Positions 41,624 through 50,218 of a DNA stretch of 64,000 nt are shown piece after piece. Origin of the DNA: Rhodococcus rhodnii NBRC 100604. Its GTDB lineage: Bacteria > Actinomycetota > Actinomycetes > Mycobacteriales > Mycobacteriaceae. Under the pieces are notes generated by a model. That model ran no database searches, was not told the origin of the DNA, and worked only from the letters and a program-made list of their open reading frames with translations. Numbering within the stretch: the stretch's first letter is position 1; each line of letters starts with the position of its first letter. The position numbers and the translations under genes were made by a program. The DNA is taken from NCBI RefSeq assembly GCF_001894925.1, contig NZ_BCXD01000003.1, positions 248,001-312,000 on the forward strand, written 5' to 3'.

Positions 41624-43307
41624 GTGCATCCGACCTCCGATTCGGCGTCGCCCGGTTCCCGCGGCTCACGAGCGTTCCGGCGCCGCACCTTCCTCGGCTC
41701 CGCCGCGCTCGCGACCGGCGCGGCCCTCGCCCTCCCCCGATTCGCGGGCGCCGCACCGGCGGTCTTCGCGCACGGCGTCGCCTCGGGCGACACCGCTGCC
41801 CGACGCCGTGCTCGTGTGGACGCGTGTCACCCCGTCCGCCGACTCCCTGCCGGGATCCGGCAGCGGGCCCGAGGTGGACGTCTCGTGGCAGCTCGCACTC
41901 GACCCGGAGATGAGTCGCGTGGTGCGGTCGGGAACCGAGCGCACCGGCCCGCAGCGCGATCACACCGTCAAGGTCGACGTCACGGGCCTCTCGCCCGACA
42001 CGACCTACTGGTACCGCTTCCGATGCGACGGCGTCGACAGCCCGGTCGGGCGCACCTGGACGGCACCGCACGTCGACGCCGCCCTCGACCGGCTGCGCCT
42101 CGGTGTCGTCTCGTGCTCGAACTGGGAGGCGGGCTGGTTCGGCGCGTACCGGCATCTCGCGGAGCGCGACGACCTCGACGCCATCGTCCACCTCGGCGAC
42201 TACCTCTACGAGTACGGACCCGGAAAGTACGGCGGCCGAGGCGGTTCGGTGCGCATCCACGAACCCGCGCACGAGATGGTGACGCTCGCGGACTACCGGA
42301 TCCGGCACGCCCAGTACAAGACGGATCCGGATCTCGCCGCACTGCACGCCCGGCTGCCGTGGATCACGACGTGGGACGACCACGAGTCGGCGAACGACGC
42401 GCACGCGACGGGCGCCGAGAACCACGACCCCGTCACCGAGGGCTCGTGGGCGGAGCGCCGCGGAGCCGCGCTGCAGGCGTATCTCGAATGGATGCCGGTC
42501 CGGCCGTCGGGGACCGCCGACGATCCGAGGCTCTACCGCCGACTGCGGTTCGGGGCTCTCGCCGAACTGTCGATGCTCGATCTGCGCAGCTACCGCGACG
42601 AGCAGGTGTCCTCGCTCTCGGGCGCGGACATCGATTCGCCCGCACGCTCGATCACGGGCGCCGACCAGATGGACTGGCTCGTCCGGACCACGACGACGTC
42701 CACCGCGCAGTGGAATCTCGTCGGCAACCCCGTGATGATCGCGCCGTTCGTGGCGCCGCCGCTCGAACCCGAGCACGCACGGGCGCTCACGGAACTCACC
42801 GGCATCCCCCAGGCCGGCATCCCGCTCAACGCCGATCAGTGGGACGGCTACACCGCGGACCGTCGCCGCCTCTTCGACGCCCTCGCGTCGTCGGGACGCA
42901 CCTCGACGGTCTTCCTCACCGGCGACATCCACTCGAGCTGGTGCTCGGACCTGCCGCTCGACGCCGCGTCGTATCCCGCGTCACCCGTCGTCGCGTGCGA
43001 GATGGTCGTGACGTCGGTGACGTCGCAGAACTTCGACGAGATCCTGCACATGCCGCCGCGCACGACGTCCGTCGCGATCGAGGCGGCCATCACCTCGGTC
43101 AACCGGCACATCCGGTACGTCGAACTGGACTCGCACGGGTACGGCGTGTTCGAGGTGACGCCCGACGGCGCGCAGATGGACTGGTACTTCGTCGATCCTG
43201 CCGTCCCGGGCGCACCGGCGATCCTCGGCGCGAGCCGCCGCGTTCCCGCGGGCGGGGGCCTCTCCGCCCCCGCCGGTCCGCTCCCGCCCGTCGCGTCGCG
43301 GCGCTGA
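41624..43307 (+). pseudogene. PhoD-like alkaline phosphatase, Tat-secreted, single frameshift
   Basis: PhoD-family metallophosphatase/phosphodiesterase interrupted by one frameshift. From GTG 41624, frame one encodes a Tat signal (AFRRRTFLGSAALATG) and the mature start FAHGVASGD; the rest, PLPDAVLVWTRVTP to the stop at 43307, is one frame off. The break is at about 41790-41793: removing the A at 41792 restores GVASGD-PLPDAV exactly. Downstream everything is intact, including the metal ligands HLGDYLYEYGPG, TWDDHESANDA and FLTGDIHSSW. No slippery heptamer was seen. Either a sequencing error, a recent loss, or an unusual recoding site. Confidence 0.85.
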
Positions 43308-43312
43308 CGCCG

Positions 43313-43338
43313 CCCCCCGACCGGACGCGGACGGGGGG
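43313..43338. terminator. Candidate bidirectional terminator between phoD and phosphotransferase
   Basis: CCCCCCG / CGGGGGG perfect 7-bp arms with a 12-base loop, filling the 31-base gap between two convergent genes. Confidence 0.5.
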
Positions 43339-44523
43339 TCAGGCCAGGACGGCGGCGACGGACGTCGCGTGGTCCGCGAGGGCGGTGTCACCGGCACGCT
43401 CCGCGGACCGCGCGACCTGGATCCAGCGCTGGCGCAGAACGTCGAGACGCGGTGCGGCGAGGCTGTGTGTGCCGGCTGCGGCGACGCGTTCGTCGTCGCC
43501 GGGCAGGAACAGGTACGTGCTCCACCAGGCCCACACGAGCTCGGCCCGCGCGATCCGGGCCGCGAAGAACTCGTCGTCGGCGAGCGCGGGCCACATCCCG
43601 ACGACCTCGGCACGCCATGCGTCCGCCATCGCGTCGGCGCGGTCCGCTGGAAGGTCGACCCGGCACAGGCAACCGGGGAACGACATCCGTGCGTACGCGA
43701 TGTCGAACATCGCGTCACGGAAGCCACCCGCCTCGTAGTCGAGGAAGCGCACCCCCTCCGCGCCGATGATGACGTTGTCGGGGCACAGATCGAACGAGCT
43801 GAACGCCCGGAACCCGCCGCTGCGGAAGAACTCGGCGTTCTCTCGCACGGTGTCGACGACCTCGTCGGGGACGCTGACGCCGAGGCGCGTCGCGAGCATC
43901 GCGGGCAGGGCAGCGACGGCGTCGTCGATGTGATCGGCTGTCGGGTCGTTCTCCGCGGGAAGTCCGGCGCGGCGGAGCAGCACCGAGAAGTCCTCCTCGC
44001 GCCCGACCGTCGCCGCGTGCATGCGGCCGAGCGCCTGCGACGCTGCCATGAGGTTGTTCGTGACGCTGTCGGAGTCCGCTCCGCGCACGAGTTCGGCGAA
44101 CGGGGTTGAGTCGCCGAGATCGCTCAGCACGAGCAGCCGGTCGTCGGGATCGGCGGCGATCAGCTCGGCGCCGGGCCGGCTCTCGACCGGCAGCGCCGTG
44201 GTGAACCGGTAGGACACGATCTCCCGGAGGAAGGACGTGCCCCCGGGCGAAGCGTCGTCGGCGGCGGAACTGCCCGTGCTCGGCGCAGCCGGGAAGGCGG
44301 CCGAGTCGTGTGCCTTGCGTGACGGGTGGAACTGCTTGAGGACGAGCGTCCGGGGAAGCGAGAACGGGTTCTCGGCGACGCGGACCCGCACCACGACGGA
44401 ACGGCCGCTGCCCCCCAGGTCGATCGGATCCACCAATGTCACCGTTGCCCCGGTCCGGCGGGTGAGCAGCGTCTCCGCTGCCGCCACGACCTCTGAAACG
44501 GGGTCTGCCAATAGTGCCGTCAT
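43339..44523 (-). CDS. Aminoglycoside phosphotransferase-fold kinase
   Basis: 394 residues. APH/choline kinase-like fold: N-lobe VVVRVRVAENPFSLPRTLVLK with the ATP-binding Lys, catalytic loop FSSFDLCPDNVII (Asp and Asn; the usual HGDL is FDLC), metal-binding FLDYEAGGFRDAMFDIAYA. Substrate unknown; such proteins phosphorylate many small molecules, so antibiotic resistance should not be assumed. ATG 44523 is favoured over an upstream in-frame codon because TAGATT lies eight bases before it. Confidence 0.85.
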   Translation of the reverse strand: MTALLADPVSEVVAAAETLLTRRTGATVTLVDPIDLGGSGRSVVVRVRVAENPFSLPRTLVLKQFHPSRKAHDSAAFPAAPSTGSSAADDASPGGTSFLREIVSYRFTTALPVESRPGAELIAADPDDRLLVLSDLGDSTPFAELVRGADSDSVTNNLMAASQALGRMHAATVGREEDFSVLLRRAGLPAENDPTADHIDDAVAALPAMLATRLGVSVPDEVVDTVRENAEFFRSGGFRAFSSFDLCPDNVIIGAEGVRFLDYEAGGFRDAMFDIAYARMSFPGCLCRVDLPADRADAMADAWRAEVVGMWPALADDEFFAARIARAELVWAWWSTYLFLPGDDERVAAAGTHSLAAPRLDVLRQRWIQVARSAERAGDTALADHATSVAAVLA

Positions 44524-44531
44524 CGCGTACG

Positions 44532-44537
44532 AATCTA
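44532..44537 (-). promoter_or_regulatory. Candidate -10 element for leaderless phosphotransferase gene
   Basis: TAGATT on the minus strand, eight bases before the ATG at 44523. Confidence 0.35.
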
Positions 44538-44655
44538 CCTGTGCCGGGCGACGATCACCCGGTGCGCGGTGCATCTTGTCGATTCCGAGACCTCCGTGCC
44601 GCGCATGCGACCTTCGGCCCCACCGAGAGGGGACGCCGGGCCCGAAACGCCGCGC

Positions 44656-44682
44656 GGCGCCCGCCCGAACACTGCGGGCGCC
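44656..44682 (-). terminator. Strong hairpin after aspS
   Basis: Perfect 9-bp arms GGCGCCCGC / GCGGGCGCC around a nine-base loop, starting ten bases beyond the aspS stop. The best-formed terminator-like stem in the window; no T-tract. Confidence 0.55.
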
Positions 44683-44691
44683 GGACCGGTG

Positions 44692-46506
44692 TCAGTTCGC
44701 GGACGGCTCCGTCTCGGACGTCGCGCCGCCTCTCGCCGCGCCCTTCGGCTCCGGCTTCGCGTCGATCCCGGACTCCTTGCGCTGCTGCGGCGTGATCGGC
44801 GCGGGCGCGTCGGTCAGCGGATCGACGCCGCCACCCGACTTCGGGAACGCGATGACCTCGCGGATCGAGTCGACACCCGCGAGGAGCGAGGTGATGCGGT
44901 CCCAGCCGAAGGCGATACCGCCGTGCGGCGGCGCGCCGTACGAGAACGCGTCGAGCAGGAAGCCGAACTTCTCCTGCGCCTCCTCGTGCGAGATGCCCAT
45001 GACGGCGAAGACGCGCTCCTGGATGTCCTTGCGGTGGATACGAATGCTGCCGCCACCGATCTCGTTGCCGTTGCACACGATGTCGTAGGCGTACGCGAGT
45101 GCCGATCCGGGGTCGGTGTCGAAGGTGTCCATCGACTCGGGCTTGGGCGAGGTGAACGCGTGGTGCACCGCCGTCCATGCGCTGTGGCCGAGGGCGACGT
45201 CGCCGCTCTCGGTCGCGTCCGCGGTCGGCTCGAACATCGGCGCGTCGACGACCCACACGAAGGCCCACGCGTCGGGATCGATGAGATCCTGCTTGCGCGC
45301 GATCTCGCCGCGGGCCGCGCCGAGCAGCGCACGCATCGGCTTCGTCGGTCCCGCGGCGAAGAAGATGCAGTCGCCGGGCTTCGCGCCGACGTGATCGGCC
45401 AGACCGGCGCGCTCGGCGTCGGTGAGGTTCTTCGCGACCGGGCCGGTCAGTTCGCCGTCCTCGCCGACGAGGACGTACGCGAGGCCCTTGGCACCGCGCT
45501 GCTTGGCCCATTCCTGCCAGGCGTCGAGCTGACGACGCGGCTGGCTCGCACCCCCGGGCATGACCACGGCGCCCACGTACTCGGCCTGGAACACGCGGAA
45601 CGTCGTCTCCGCGAAGAACTCCTTGCATTCCACCAGCTCGAGGCCGAAGCGCAGGTCGGGCTTGTCGGAGCCGAATCGACGCATCGCCTCGGCATAGGTC
45701 ATCTGCGGGATCGGCGTCGTGATCTCGTGTCCGACGAGCCGCCACAGCGCGACGAGGATCTCCTCGGCGAGCAGGACGACGTCCTCCTGCGTCACGAACG
45801 ACATCTCGATGTCGAGCTGCGTGAACTCCGGCTGCCGGTCCGCGCGGAAGTCCTCGTCCCGGTAGCAGCGCGCGATCTGGTAGTAGCGCTCGACACCGCT
45901 GACCATGAGGAGCTGCTTGAACAGCTGCGGGCTCTGCGGCAGCGCGTAGAACTCGCCCGGATGCAGCCGCGCGGGGACGAGGAAGTCGCGTGCGCCCTCG
46001 GGCGTGGACCGCGTCAGCGTCGGGGTCTCGACCTCGACGAACTCGTGGCCGCCGAGCACCTCGCGGGCAGCGGCGTTGACCTTGGACCGCAGCCGCAGCG
46101 CGTGACCGGGACCGGGACGGCGCAGGTCCAGGTAGCGGTACTTCAGCCGGGCTTCCTCGCCGGGCTGGTCGTCGAGCTGGAACGGCAGCGGCGCGCTCTC
46201 GGCGAGGACCTCGAGCTCGCGCGCGTCGACCTCGATCGCGCCGGTCGGGATCTCGTAGTTCTGGTTGCCCTCGGGGCGCTCCTCGACGACACCGGTGACC
46301 TTGACGCAGTACTCCGCGCGGAGCCGATGTGCCTGCTCGGCGACGTCGCTCTCACGGAAGACGACCTGCGCCACGCCGGACGCGTCCCGCAGGTCGATGA
46401 AGATCACCCCACCGTGATCGCGACGCCGCGCGACCCACCCGGTGAGGGTGACGGTCTGCTCGGCGTGCTCGGGCCGCAGGGAGCCGGCGAGGTGGGTGCG
46501 CAGCAC
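44692..46506 (-). CDS. aspS: Aspartyl-tRNA synthetase (bacterial type)
   Basis: 604 residues. N-terminal OB anticodon domain ([20 protein letters not shown]), class II motif 2 [20 protein letters not shown], bacterial GAD insertion, motif 3 [13 protein letters not shown]. In lineages lacking AsnRS this enzyme is non-discriminating and feeds GatCAB; that cannot be judged from this window. GTG 46506 has AAAGGA seven bases upstream; the ATG seven codons earlier would only add MPSERIP. TAATAT at 46599-46604 is a good -10. Confidence 0.96.
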   Translation of the reverse strand: MLRTHLAGSLRPEHAEQTVTLTGWVARRRDHGGVIFIDLRDASGVAQVVFRESDVAEQAHRLRAEYCVKVTGVVEERPEGNQNYEIPTGAIEVDARELEVLAESAPLPFQLDDQPGEEARLKYRYLDLRRPGPGHALRLRSKVNAAAREVLGGHEFVEVETPTLTRSTPEGARDFLVPARLHPGEFYALPQSPQLFKQLLMVSGVERYYQIARCYRDEDFRADRQPEFTQLDIEMSFVTQEDVVLLAEEILVALWRLVGHEITTPIPQMTYAEAMRRFGSDKPDLRFGLELVECKEFFAETTFRVFQAEYVGAVVMPGGASQPRRQLDAWQEWAKQRGAKGLAYVLVGEDGELTGPVAKNLTDAERAGLADHVGAKPGDCIFFAAGPTKPMRALLGAARGEIARKQDLIDPDAWAFVWVVDAPMFEPTADATESGDVALGHSAWTAVHHAFTSPKPESMDTFDTDPGSALAYAYDIVCNGNEIGGGSIRIHRKDIQERVFAVMGISHEEAQEKFGFLLDAFSYGAPPHGGIAFGWDRITSLLAGVDSIREVIAFPKSGGGVDPLTDAPAPITPQQRKESGIDAKPEPKGAARGGATSETEPSAN

Positions 46507-46598
46507 GGGGATCCTTTCGGAAGGCATGTCGGAAGGCGTGGGGTCGGGAGACGGCCCGCGCGTGTGGAAACGCACGCGGACGCGTTCGCTCTCCTGCG

Positions 46599-46604
46599 AT
46601 ATTA
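46599..46604 (-). promoter_or_regulatory. Candidate -10 element for aspS
   Basis: TAATAT on the minus strand about 90 bases before the aspS start. The same AT-rich patch reads TATTAC on the plus strand and may also serve the divergent metalloprotease gene. Confidence 0.4.
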
Positions 46605-46669
46605 CGGAGGCGACCGGTGCGAGCGAAAACGCGTTCCCCGCCGCACCGGAGGAGAGGACGACGGCGACC

Positions 46670-47563
46670 ATGACCTTCGACCGCGGAACGCGCATGGACA
46701 CCGGCCGCGTCCGGACGAGCAGCGGCGCCGGTGGACGCGTCGTCATGGGTGGCGGCGCGGGCGTCGTCGTCGCACTGCTGGTGGCGCTGCTGCTCGGCGG
46801 CGACCCGGGCACGCTGCTCGGAACGGTGAGCGGGAACACGGAGTCGCAGGGAGCCGCGCCGAGCCTCGACCACTGCGAGACGGGCGCCGACGCGAACGCG
46901 TACGTCGACTGCCGCGTGCTCTACACGGTCGGCAGCCTGGACGCGGTGTGGGAGACGCAACTGCCCGCGCAGACCGGCGTCGCGTACGAGCCGCCCGGTG
47001 TCGAGCTGTTCACGTCGTCGGTCGCGACGGCGTGCGGCAACGCGACGAGCGAGGTCGGCCCGTTCTACTGTCCCGCCGACCGCACCGCGTACGTGGACAC
47101 GACGTTCTTCGACGTCCTGGTGTCGCGGTTCGGCGCGAACACGGGACCGCTCGCGCAGGAGTACGTCGTCGCGCACGAGTTCGGCCACCACATCCAGAAC
47201 CAGCTCGGCGATCTCGGCCGTGGCCGTGCCGACTCGCGCGGCGCCACGTCGGCGAGCGTGCGCACCGAACTCCAGGCCGACTGCTACGCGGGTGTGTGGG
47301 CCCATCACGCCGACGACACCGCCGGGCCGGACGGCACGCCCTTCCTGCTGCCGCTCTCGACCGCCGACGTCGACGACGCGCTCTCGGCGGCCGCGGCCGT
47401 CGGCGACGACCGCATCGCGCGTTCGTCGGGTGCACGCGTCGACCCGGAATCCTGGACGCACGGCTCGGCCGAGCAGCGCCGGGACTGGTTCCTCGAGGGC
47501 TACGACACCGGCCGGGTCGAGGCGTGCGACACCTTCGAGCTCCTCGACCCGGCCGGAGCGTGA
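46670..47563 (+). CDS. Neutral zinc metallopeptidase (YpfJ family), membrane-anchored
   Basis: 297 residues. N-terminal membrane helix ([13 protein letters not shown]) then an extracytoplasmic zincin domain with [12 protein letters not shown] (HExxH; Glu catalytic) and the downstream [14 protein letters not shown] third-ligand region. Paired Cys (HCETG, DCRVL, ACGNA, FYCPA) suggest disulfides. Matches the place and type of Rv2575. Substrate unknown. Converges with the next gene with only two bases between stops. Confidence 0.9.
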   Translation: MTFDRGTRMDTGRVRTSSGAGGRVVMGGGAGVVVALLVALLLGGDPGTLLGTVSGNTESQGAAPSLDHCETGADANAYVDCRVLYTVGSLDAVWETQLPAQTGVAYEPPGVELFTSSVATACGNATSEVGPFYCPADRTAYVDTTFFDVLVSRFGANTGPLAQEYVVAHEFGHHIQNQLGDLGRGRADSRGATSASVRTELQADCYAGVWAHHADDTAGPDGTPFLLPLSTADVDDALSAAAAVGDDRIARSSGARVDPESWTHGSAEQRRDWFLEGYDTGRVEACDTFELLDPAGA

Positions 47564-47565
47564 GG

Positions 47566-48555
47566 TCAGGGCTCTGCGTACGCGGTGAGCGCGTCGTCGA
47601 ACCTGTCGAGGATGAACAGCGCCTGACCGTAGTTGCTCACGAGCGCGTAGCCGCCGGGGTACACGTGCCCCACACGGCCCGCGTCCGATCCCGTGACCAT
47701 CGGTGTCTCGACGAGCGAGGCGACCTGCCCGTACGGCTCGATCTCGGCGGGATCGGTCATCGTCGAGCTGTAGAGCAGCATCGATCCGTCCGCGTACGTC
47801 GCGAGGTCCTCACGGGACATGTTGCGCTCCCCCGGGCCGCGCGTCGGCGTCATCCCCTCGGTGGACGGCGCGAATCGTGCCCCCGCCTCGGTGAGGATCT
47901 CGCCGACCATCGACTCGGGCCCGTATGCCCAGAAATCGGCCGGGTCGTACGAGTCGAGGAAGGACACGGTCGCCTCCGACAGCGTCGCCTGGTGCTCGTC
48001 GGCGATCTCGGCTGCGCGGGCGTCGAGTTCGGTGTCGAGTTCGTTCTTGCGGTCGGTGCGGCCGACGGCGTCGGCGACGACGTCGATGCGGCGGCGCCAG
48101 TCGCTGCGGAGCTCACCCTCGATCGGCACGAGCACGACGGGCGCGATCGCCCGCAGCGAGTCGAGCACGTTCGGGTCGGTACCGCTGTGCGACAGGATCA
48201 GATCCGGTTCGAGGGTCGCGATCTGTTCGACGGCGACGGTCTCGCCGTCGGTGACGACGGGTACGTCCCGAAGCCGGTCGAGGTACTCGGGCACGACGAT
48301 CGACTCGGGCACCGACGCGACGCCGATCGGGGTGATCCCGAGGTCGAGCAGCGGCTGGGTGCCGATGTTGTGCGTGGTGACGATGCGTTGCGGATCGACG
48401 GGGATCTCGACGGGGCCGGCCGGGGTGTCGAGCATGCGGGTCGCGGCGGCCTCGCCTGCGGCATCGTCCTCCGAGTCGGTGCCGCCGCCACCGCACGCGG
48501 TCAGGAGGACGGCCGACGCGATCAGGGCGGCGACGATACGAGCAGGTCTGTTCAC
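47566..48555 (-). CDS. Iron-siderophore ABC transporter substrate-binding lipoprotein
   Basis: 329 residues. Lipoprotein signal MNRPARIVAALIASAVLLTAC with lipobox LTAC. Class III binding-protein fold (FepB/FhuD-like): PVDPQRIVTTHNIGTQPLLDLG, then ATLEPDLILSH, and a C-terminal lobe with YGQALFILDRFDDALTAY. No permease or ATPase gene is adjacent, so it is an orphan that must use a transporter encoded elsewhere. A DtxR/IdeR-like box about 80 bases upstream implies iron repression. GTG 48555 overlaps the stop of a short upstream ORF. Confidence 0.9.
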   Translation of the reverse strand: MNRPARIVAALIASAVLLTACGGGGTDSEDDAAGEAAATRMLDTPAGPVEIPVDPQRIVTTHNIGTQPLLDLGITPIGVASVPESIVVPEYLDRLRDVPVVTDGETVAVEQIATLEPDLILSHSGTDPNVLDSLRAIAPVVLVPIEGELRSDWRRRIDVVADAVGRTDRKNELDTELDARAAEIADEHQATLSEATVSFLDSYDPADFWAYGPESMVGEILTEAGARFAPSTEGMTPTRGPGERNMSREDLATYADGSMLLYSSTMTDPAEIEPYGQVASLVETPMVTGSDAGRVGHVYPGGYALVSNYGQALFILDRFDDALTAYAEP

Positions 48556-48572
48556 TGTCCGGGTCCGTTCAC
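48552..48572 (-). CDS. Six-codon upstream ORF of the siderophore-binding lipoprotein
   Basis: GTG AAC GGA CCC GGA CAG TGA (MNGPGQ) has GAGGGAGAG upstream and a stop that overlaps the lipoprotein GTG (GTGA). The two starts share the sequence CAGTGAAC, so it may equally be a small duplication. Translation is inferred. Confidence 0.25.
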   Translation of the reverse strand: MNGPGQ

Positions 48573-48600
48573 TGTCTCTCCCTCACTCTTCCCTCGGCCT

Positions 48601-48628
48601 CACGTCGAGAGCGACATTCCACGTCGAG
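48601..48628. repeat. Direct repeats in the lipoprotein leader
   Basis: CACGTCGAG occurs at 48601-48609 and 48620-48628, 19 bases apart (about two helical turns), between the iron box and the gene. It could be a tandem protein-binding site. Confidence 0.5.
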
Positions 48629-48633
48629 GACGA

Positions 48634-48652
48634 ACAGGAAAGGCTGCCCTCA
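48634..48652 (-). promoter_or_regulatory. Candidate iron box (IdeR/DtxR type)
   Basis: TGAGGGCAGCCTTTCCTGT on the minus strand resembles the 19-bp iron-box consensus TWAGGTWAGSCTWACCTWA, with the AGG/CCT arms and the AGCC centre kept. It lies in the promoter region of a siderophore-binding protein, which supports the call. Confidence 0.5.
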
Positions 48653-48707
48653 CTTCGGGCACCCTAACGTGAAACGGCTCACCGTGGGGCGGCCCCCGGC
48701 GGGTCGA

Positions 48708-49754
48708 TCAGAAGAGCGTTCGTTCGGAAGGGGCGGCGCTCACCGCGTCACGCGTGGGCGCCGCCCCGGGCGATTCGGCGTTGTGGAACGGAACGTCGCG
48801 CAGTTCGGCGCGGTGACGCAGCCCGTGCCGGTCGATCAGCGGGTCGATCCGGTCCGCGAGCCAGCGGGCGTACTCGGGACTCACGTACGCGCCGCGGCCG
48901 TACAGCTCGCGGTAGCGCCGCACGAGCGCGGGGTGCTCCGCCGCGAGCCACGACAGGAACCAGCCGCGCGTGCTCCCGCGCAGATGCATCGGGAACGCCG
49001 TGACACCGACGGCGCCCGCCGCCGCGATGTCCGCGAGGAGCGCGTCGAGATGGGACACCGAGTCGGTGAGATACGGGATGACGGGTGCGACCATCACGCT
49101 GCATTCGAGGCCGGCGTCGGTGATCGCACGGATGAGGTCGAGCCGCGCCCGCGGCGAGGGCGTGCCCGGTTCGAGCGCGCGCTGCAGGTCGTGATCGCCG
49201 ATCGCGAGCGACACGCCGATACCCACCGACACGCGTGCCGACGCCTGACGCAGCAGCGGCAGGTCGCGCCGGAGCAGCGTCCCCTTGGTGAGAATCGAGA
49301 ACGGCGTCGCGGCCTCGGTGAGCGCGCCGATGATGCCCGGCATGAGCCGGTAGCGTCCCTCGGCCCGCTGATAGGGGTCGGTGTTGGTGCCGAGGGCGAC
49401 GGGTTCGCGTTGCCACGACCGGCGGCGCAGTTCGCGGCGCAGGACGGCGGCGACGTTGAGCTTCACGACGACCTGCCGGTCGAAGTCGTCGCCGGCGTCG
49501 AGATCGAGGTACTCGTGCGTGGGCCTGGCGAAGCAGTAGCGGCAGGCGTGCGAGCACCCCCGGTAGGCGTTGACGGTGTGCCGGAACGGAAGTCGCGACT
49601 CTGCGGGCACCGTGTTCAGCGCGCTCTTGCAGAGCACCTCATGGAAGGTGATTCCCTCGAACTCCGGCGTCTGCACCGTACGCAGCACCCCCGATCGTGT
49701 GAGACCGGGAAGAGCTCCGTCGTCGACGTCGATCGCTTGTCCACTCCACCTCAC
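48708..49754 (-). CDS. Radical SAM protein, spore photoproduct lyase-like (Rv2578c-like)
   Basis: 348 residues. Radical SAM core with CSHACRYCFARPTHEYLDLD (CxxxCxxC for the 4Fe-4S cluster) and a TIM-barrel pattern (GTNTDPYQRAEGRYRLM, FSILTKGTLLRRD). The Rv2578c family is annotated near spore photoproduct lyase; a DNA-repair role is plausible given the LexA-like site in its promoter but unproven. GTG 49754 is preferred to TTG 49790: it gives VRWSGQAIDVDDG, the family start, and fits the promoter. Confidence 0.88.
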   Translation of the reverse strand: MRWSGQAIDVDDGALPGLTRSGVLRTVQTPEFEGITFHEVLCKSALNTVPAESRLPFRHTVNAYRGCSHACRYCFARPTHEYLDLDAGDDFDRQVVVKLNVAAVLRRELRRRSWQREPVALGTNTDPYQRAEGRYRLMPGIIGALTEAATPFSILTKGTLLRRDLPLLRQASARVSVGIGVSLAIGDHDLQRALEPGTPSPRARLDLIRAITDAGLECSVMVAPVIPYLTDSVSHLDALLADIAAAGAVGVTAFPMHLRGSTRGWFLSWLAAEHPALVRRYRELYGRGAYVSPEYARWLADRIDPLIDRHGLRHRAELRDVPFHNAESPGAAPTRDAVSAAPSERTLF

Positions 49755-49761
49755 GCCGTTC

Positions 49762-49790
49762 AGTCGAACATCTGTACGAACTCTTGTCAA
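49762..49790 (-). promoter_or_regulatory. Leaderless promoter overlapped by a LexA (SOS) box
   Basis: Minus strand: TTGACA (49785-49790), 17-base spacer, TCGACT (49762-49767), then seven bases to the GTG start. On the plus strand TCGAAC-ATCT-GTACGA (49764-49779) matches the mycobacterial SOS box TCGAAC-N4-GTTCGA with one mismatch and covers the spacer and -10, so LexA would block the promoter. Confidence 0.6.
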
Positions 49791-49835
49791 TCCACAGCCG
49801 CACGTGGCGCGGCGGTCCGGCGGCCCGGCGTGGGA

Positions 49836-49841
49836 TACAGT
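49836..49841 (+). promoter_or_regulatory. Candidate -10 element for the EspC-like operon
   Basis: TACAGT, about 57 bases before the TTG start, in an otherwise GC-rich gap that also holds the divergent SOS-box promoter. Confidence 0.35.
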
Positions 49842-49897
49842 CGTGCCTGCCGCGCACCGCGGCCTTCATCGAGCATGTTCCCGGGGGGAGACACGTC

Positions 49898-50218
49898 TTG
49901 AGCGACCTCGTCGTCGACACCGACGGCATCCGCGCCTACGCACGCTCGGCGGCACAGTCCGCCGAGCAGATCGGCAGCGCCGGTGCCTACGATCTCGCCG
50001 CGAACATCGCGGCCCTCACGCCGGTCCTCGGGCCGATCGGCGCCGACTTCCTCGCGGCGTTCGCGCACGCGCAGTCGACGCACGCACAGAGCGTCGCGGA
50101 ACTCGCAGCGCACTACGCGGGCACCGCCGCCGCCGCCGACTCGGCGGCCGCCGGCTACGACGGCACCGACCGCGCATCCGGGGACGCCCTCGGCGGGATC
50201 GGGGAGTCTCTCGCATGA
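49898..50218 (+). CDS. EspC-like type VII secretion target
   Basis: 106 residues, all helical, no signal peptide. The start (SDLVVDTDGIRAYARSAA) and a turn LGPIGADFLAAFA resemble the ESX-1 EspC/DUF2580 family, and residues 87-91 (YDGTD) fit the YxxxD/E type VII export signal at the end of the second helix. TTG 49898 is chosen because GGGGGGAG lies seven bases before it. Its stop overlaps the next start (ATGA), so the pair is coupled. No ESX core genes are in the window. Confidence 0.7.
   Translation: MSDLVVDTDGIRAYARSAAQSAEQIGSAGAYDLAANIAALTPVLGPIGADFLAAFAHAQSTHAQSVAELAAHYAGTAAAADSAAAGYDGTDRASGDALGGIGESLA

Noticed and set aside
41785-41800. Programmed ribosomal frameshift in phoD
   Set aside because: No slippery heptamer or downstream pseudoknot seen; simple indel is the better explanation.
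43339-44523. Aminoglycoside resistance gene
   Set aside because: Fold fits the APH superfamily, but the catalytic loop is FDLC not HGDL and the context is chromosomal housekeeping; resistance is not supported.
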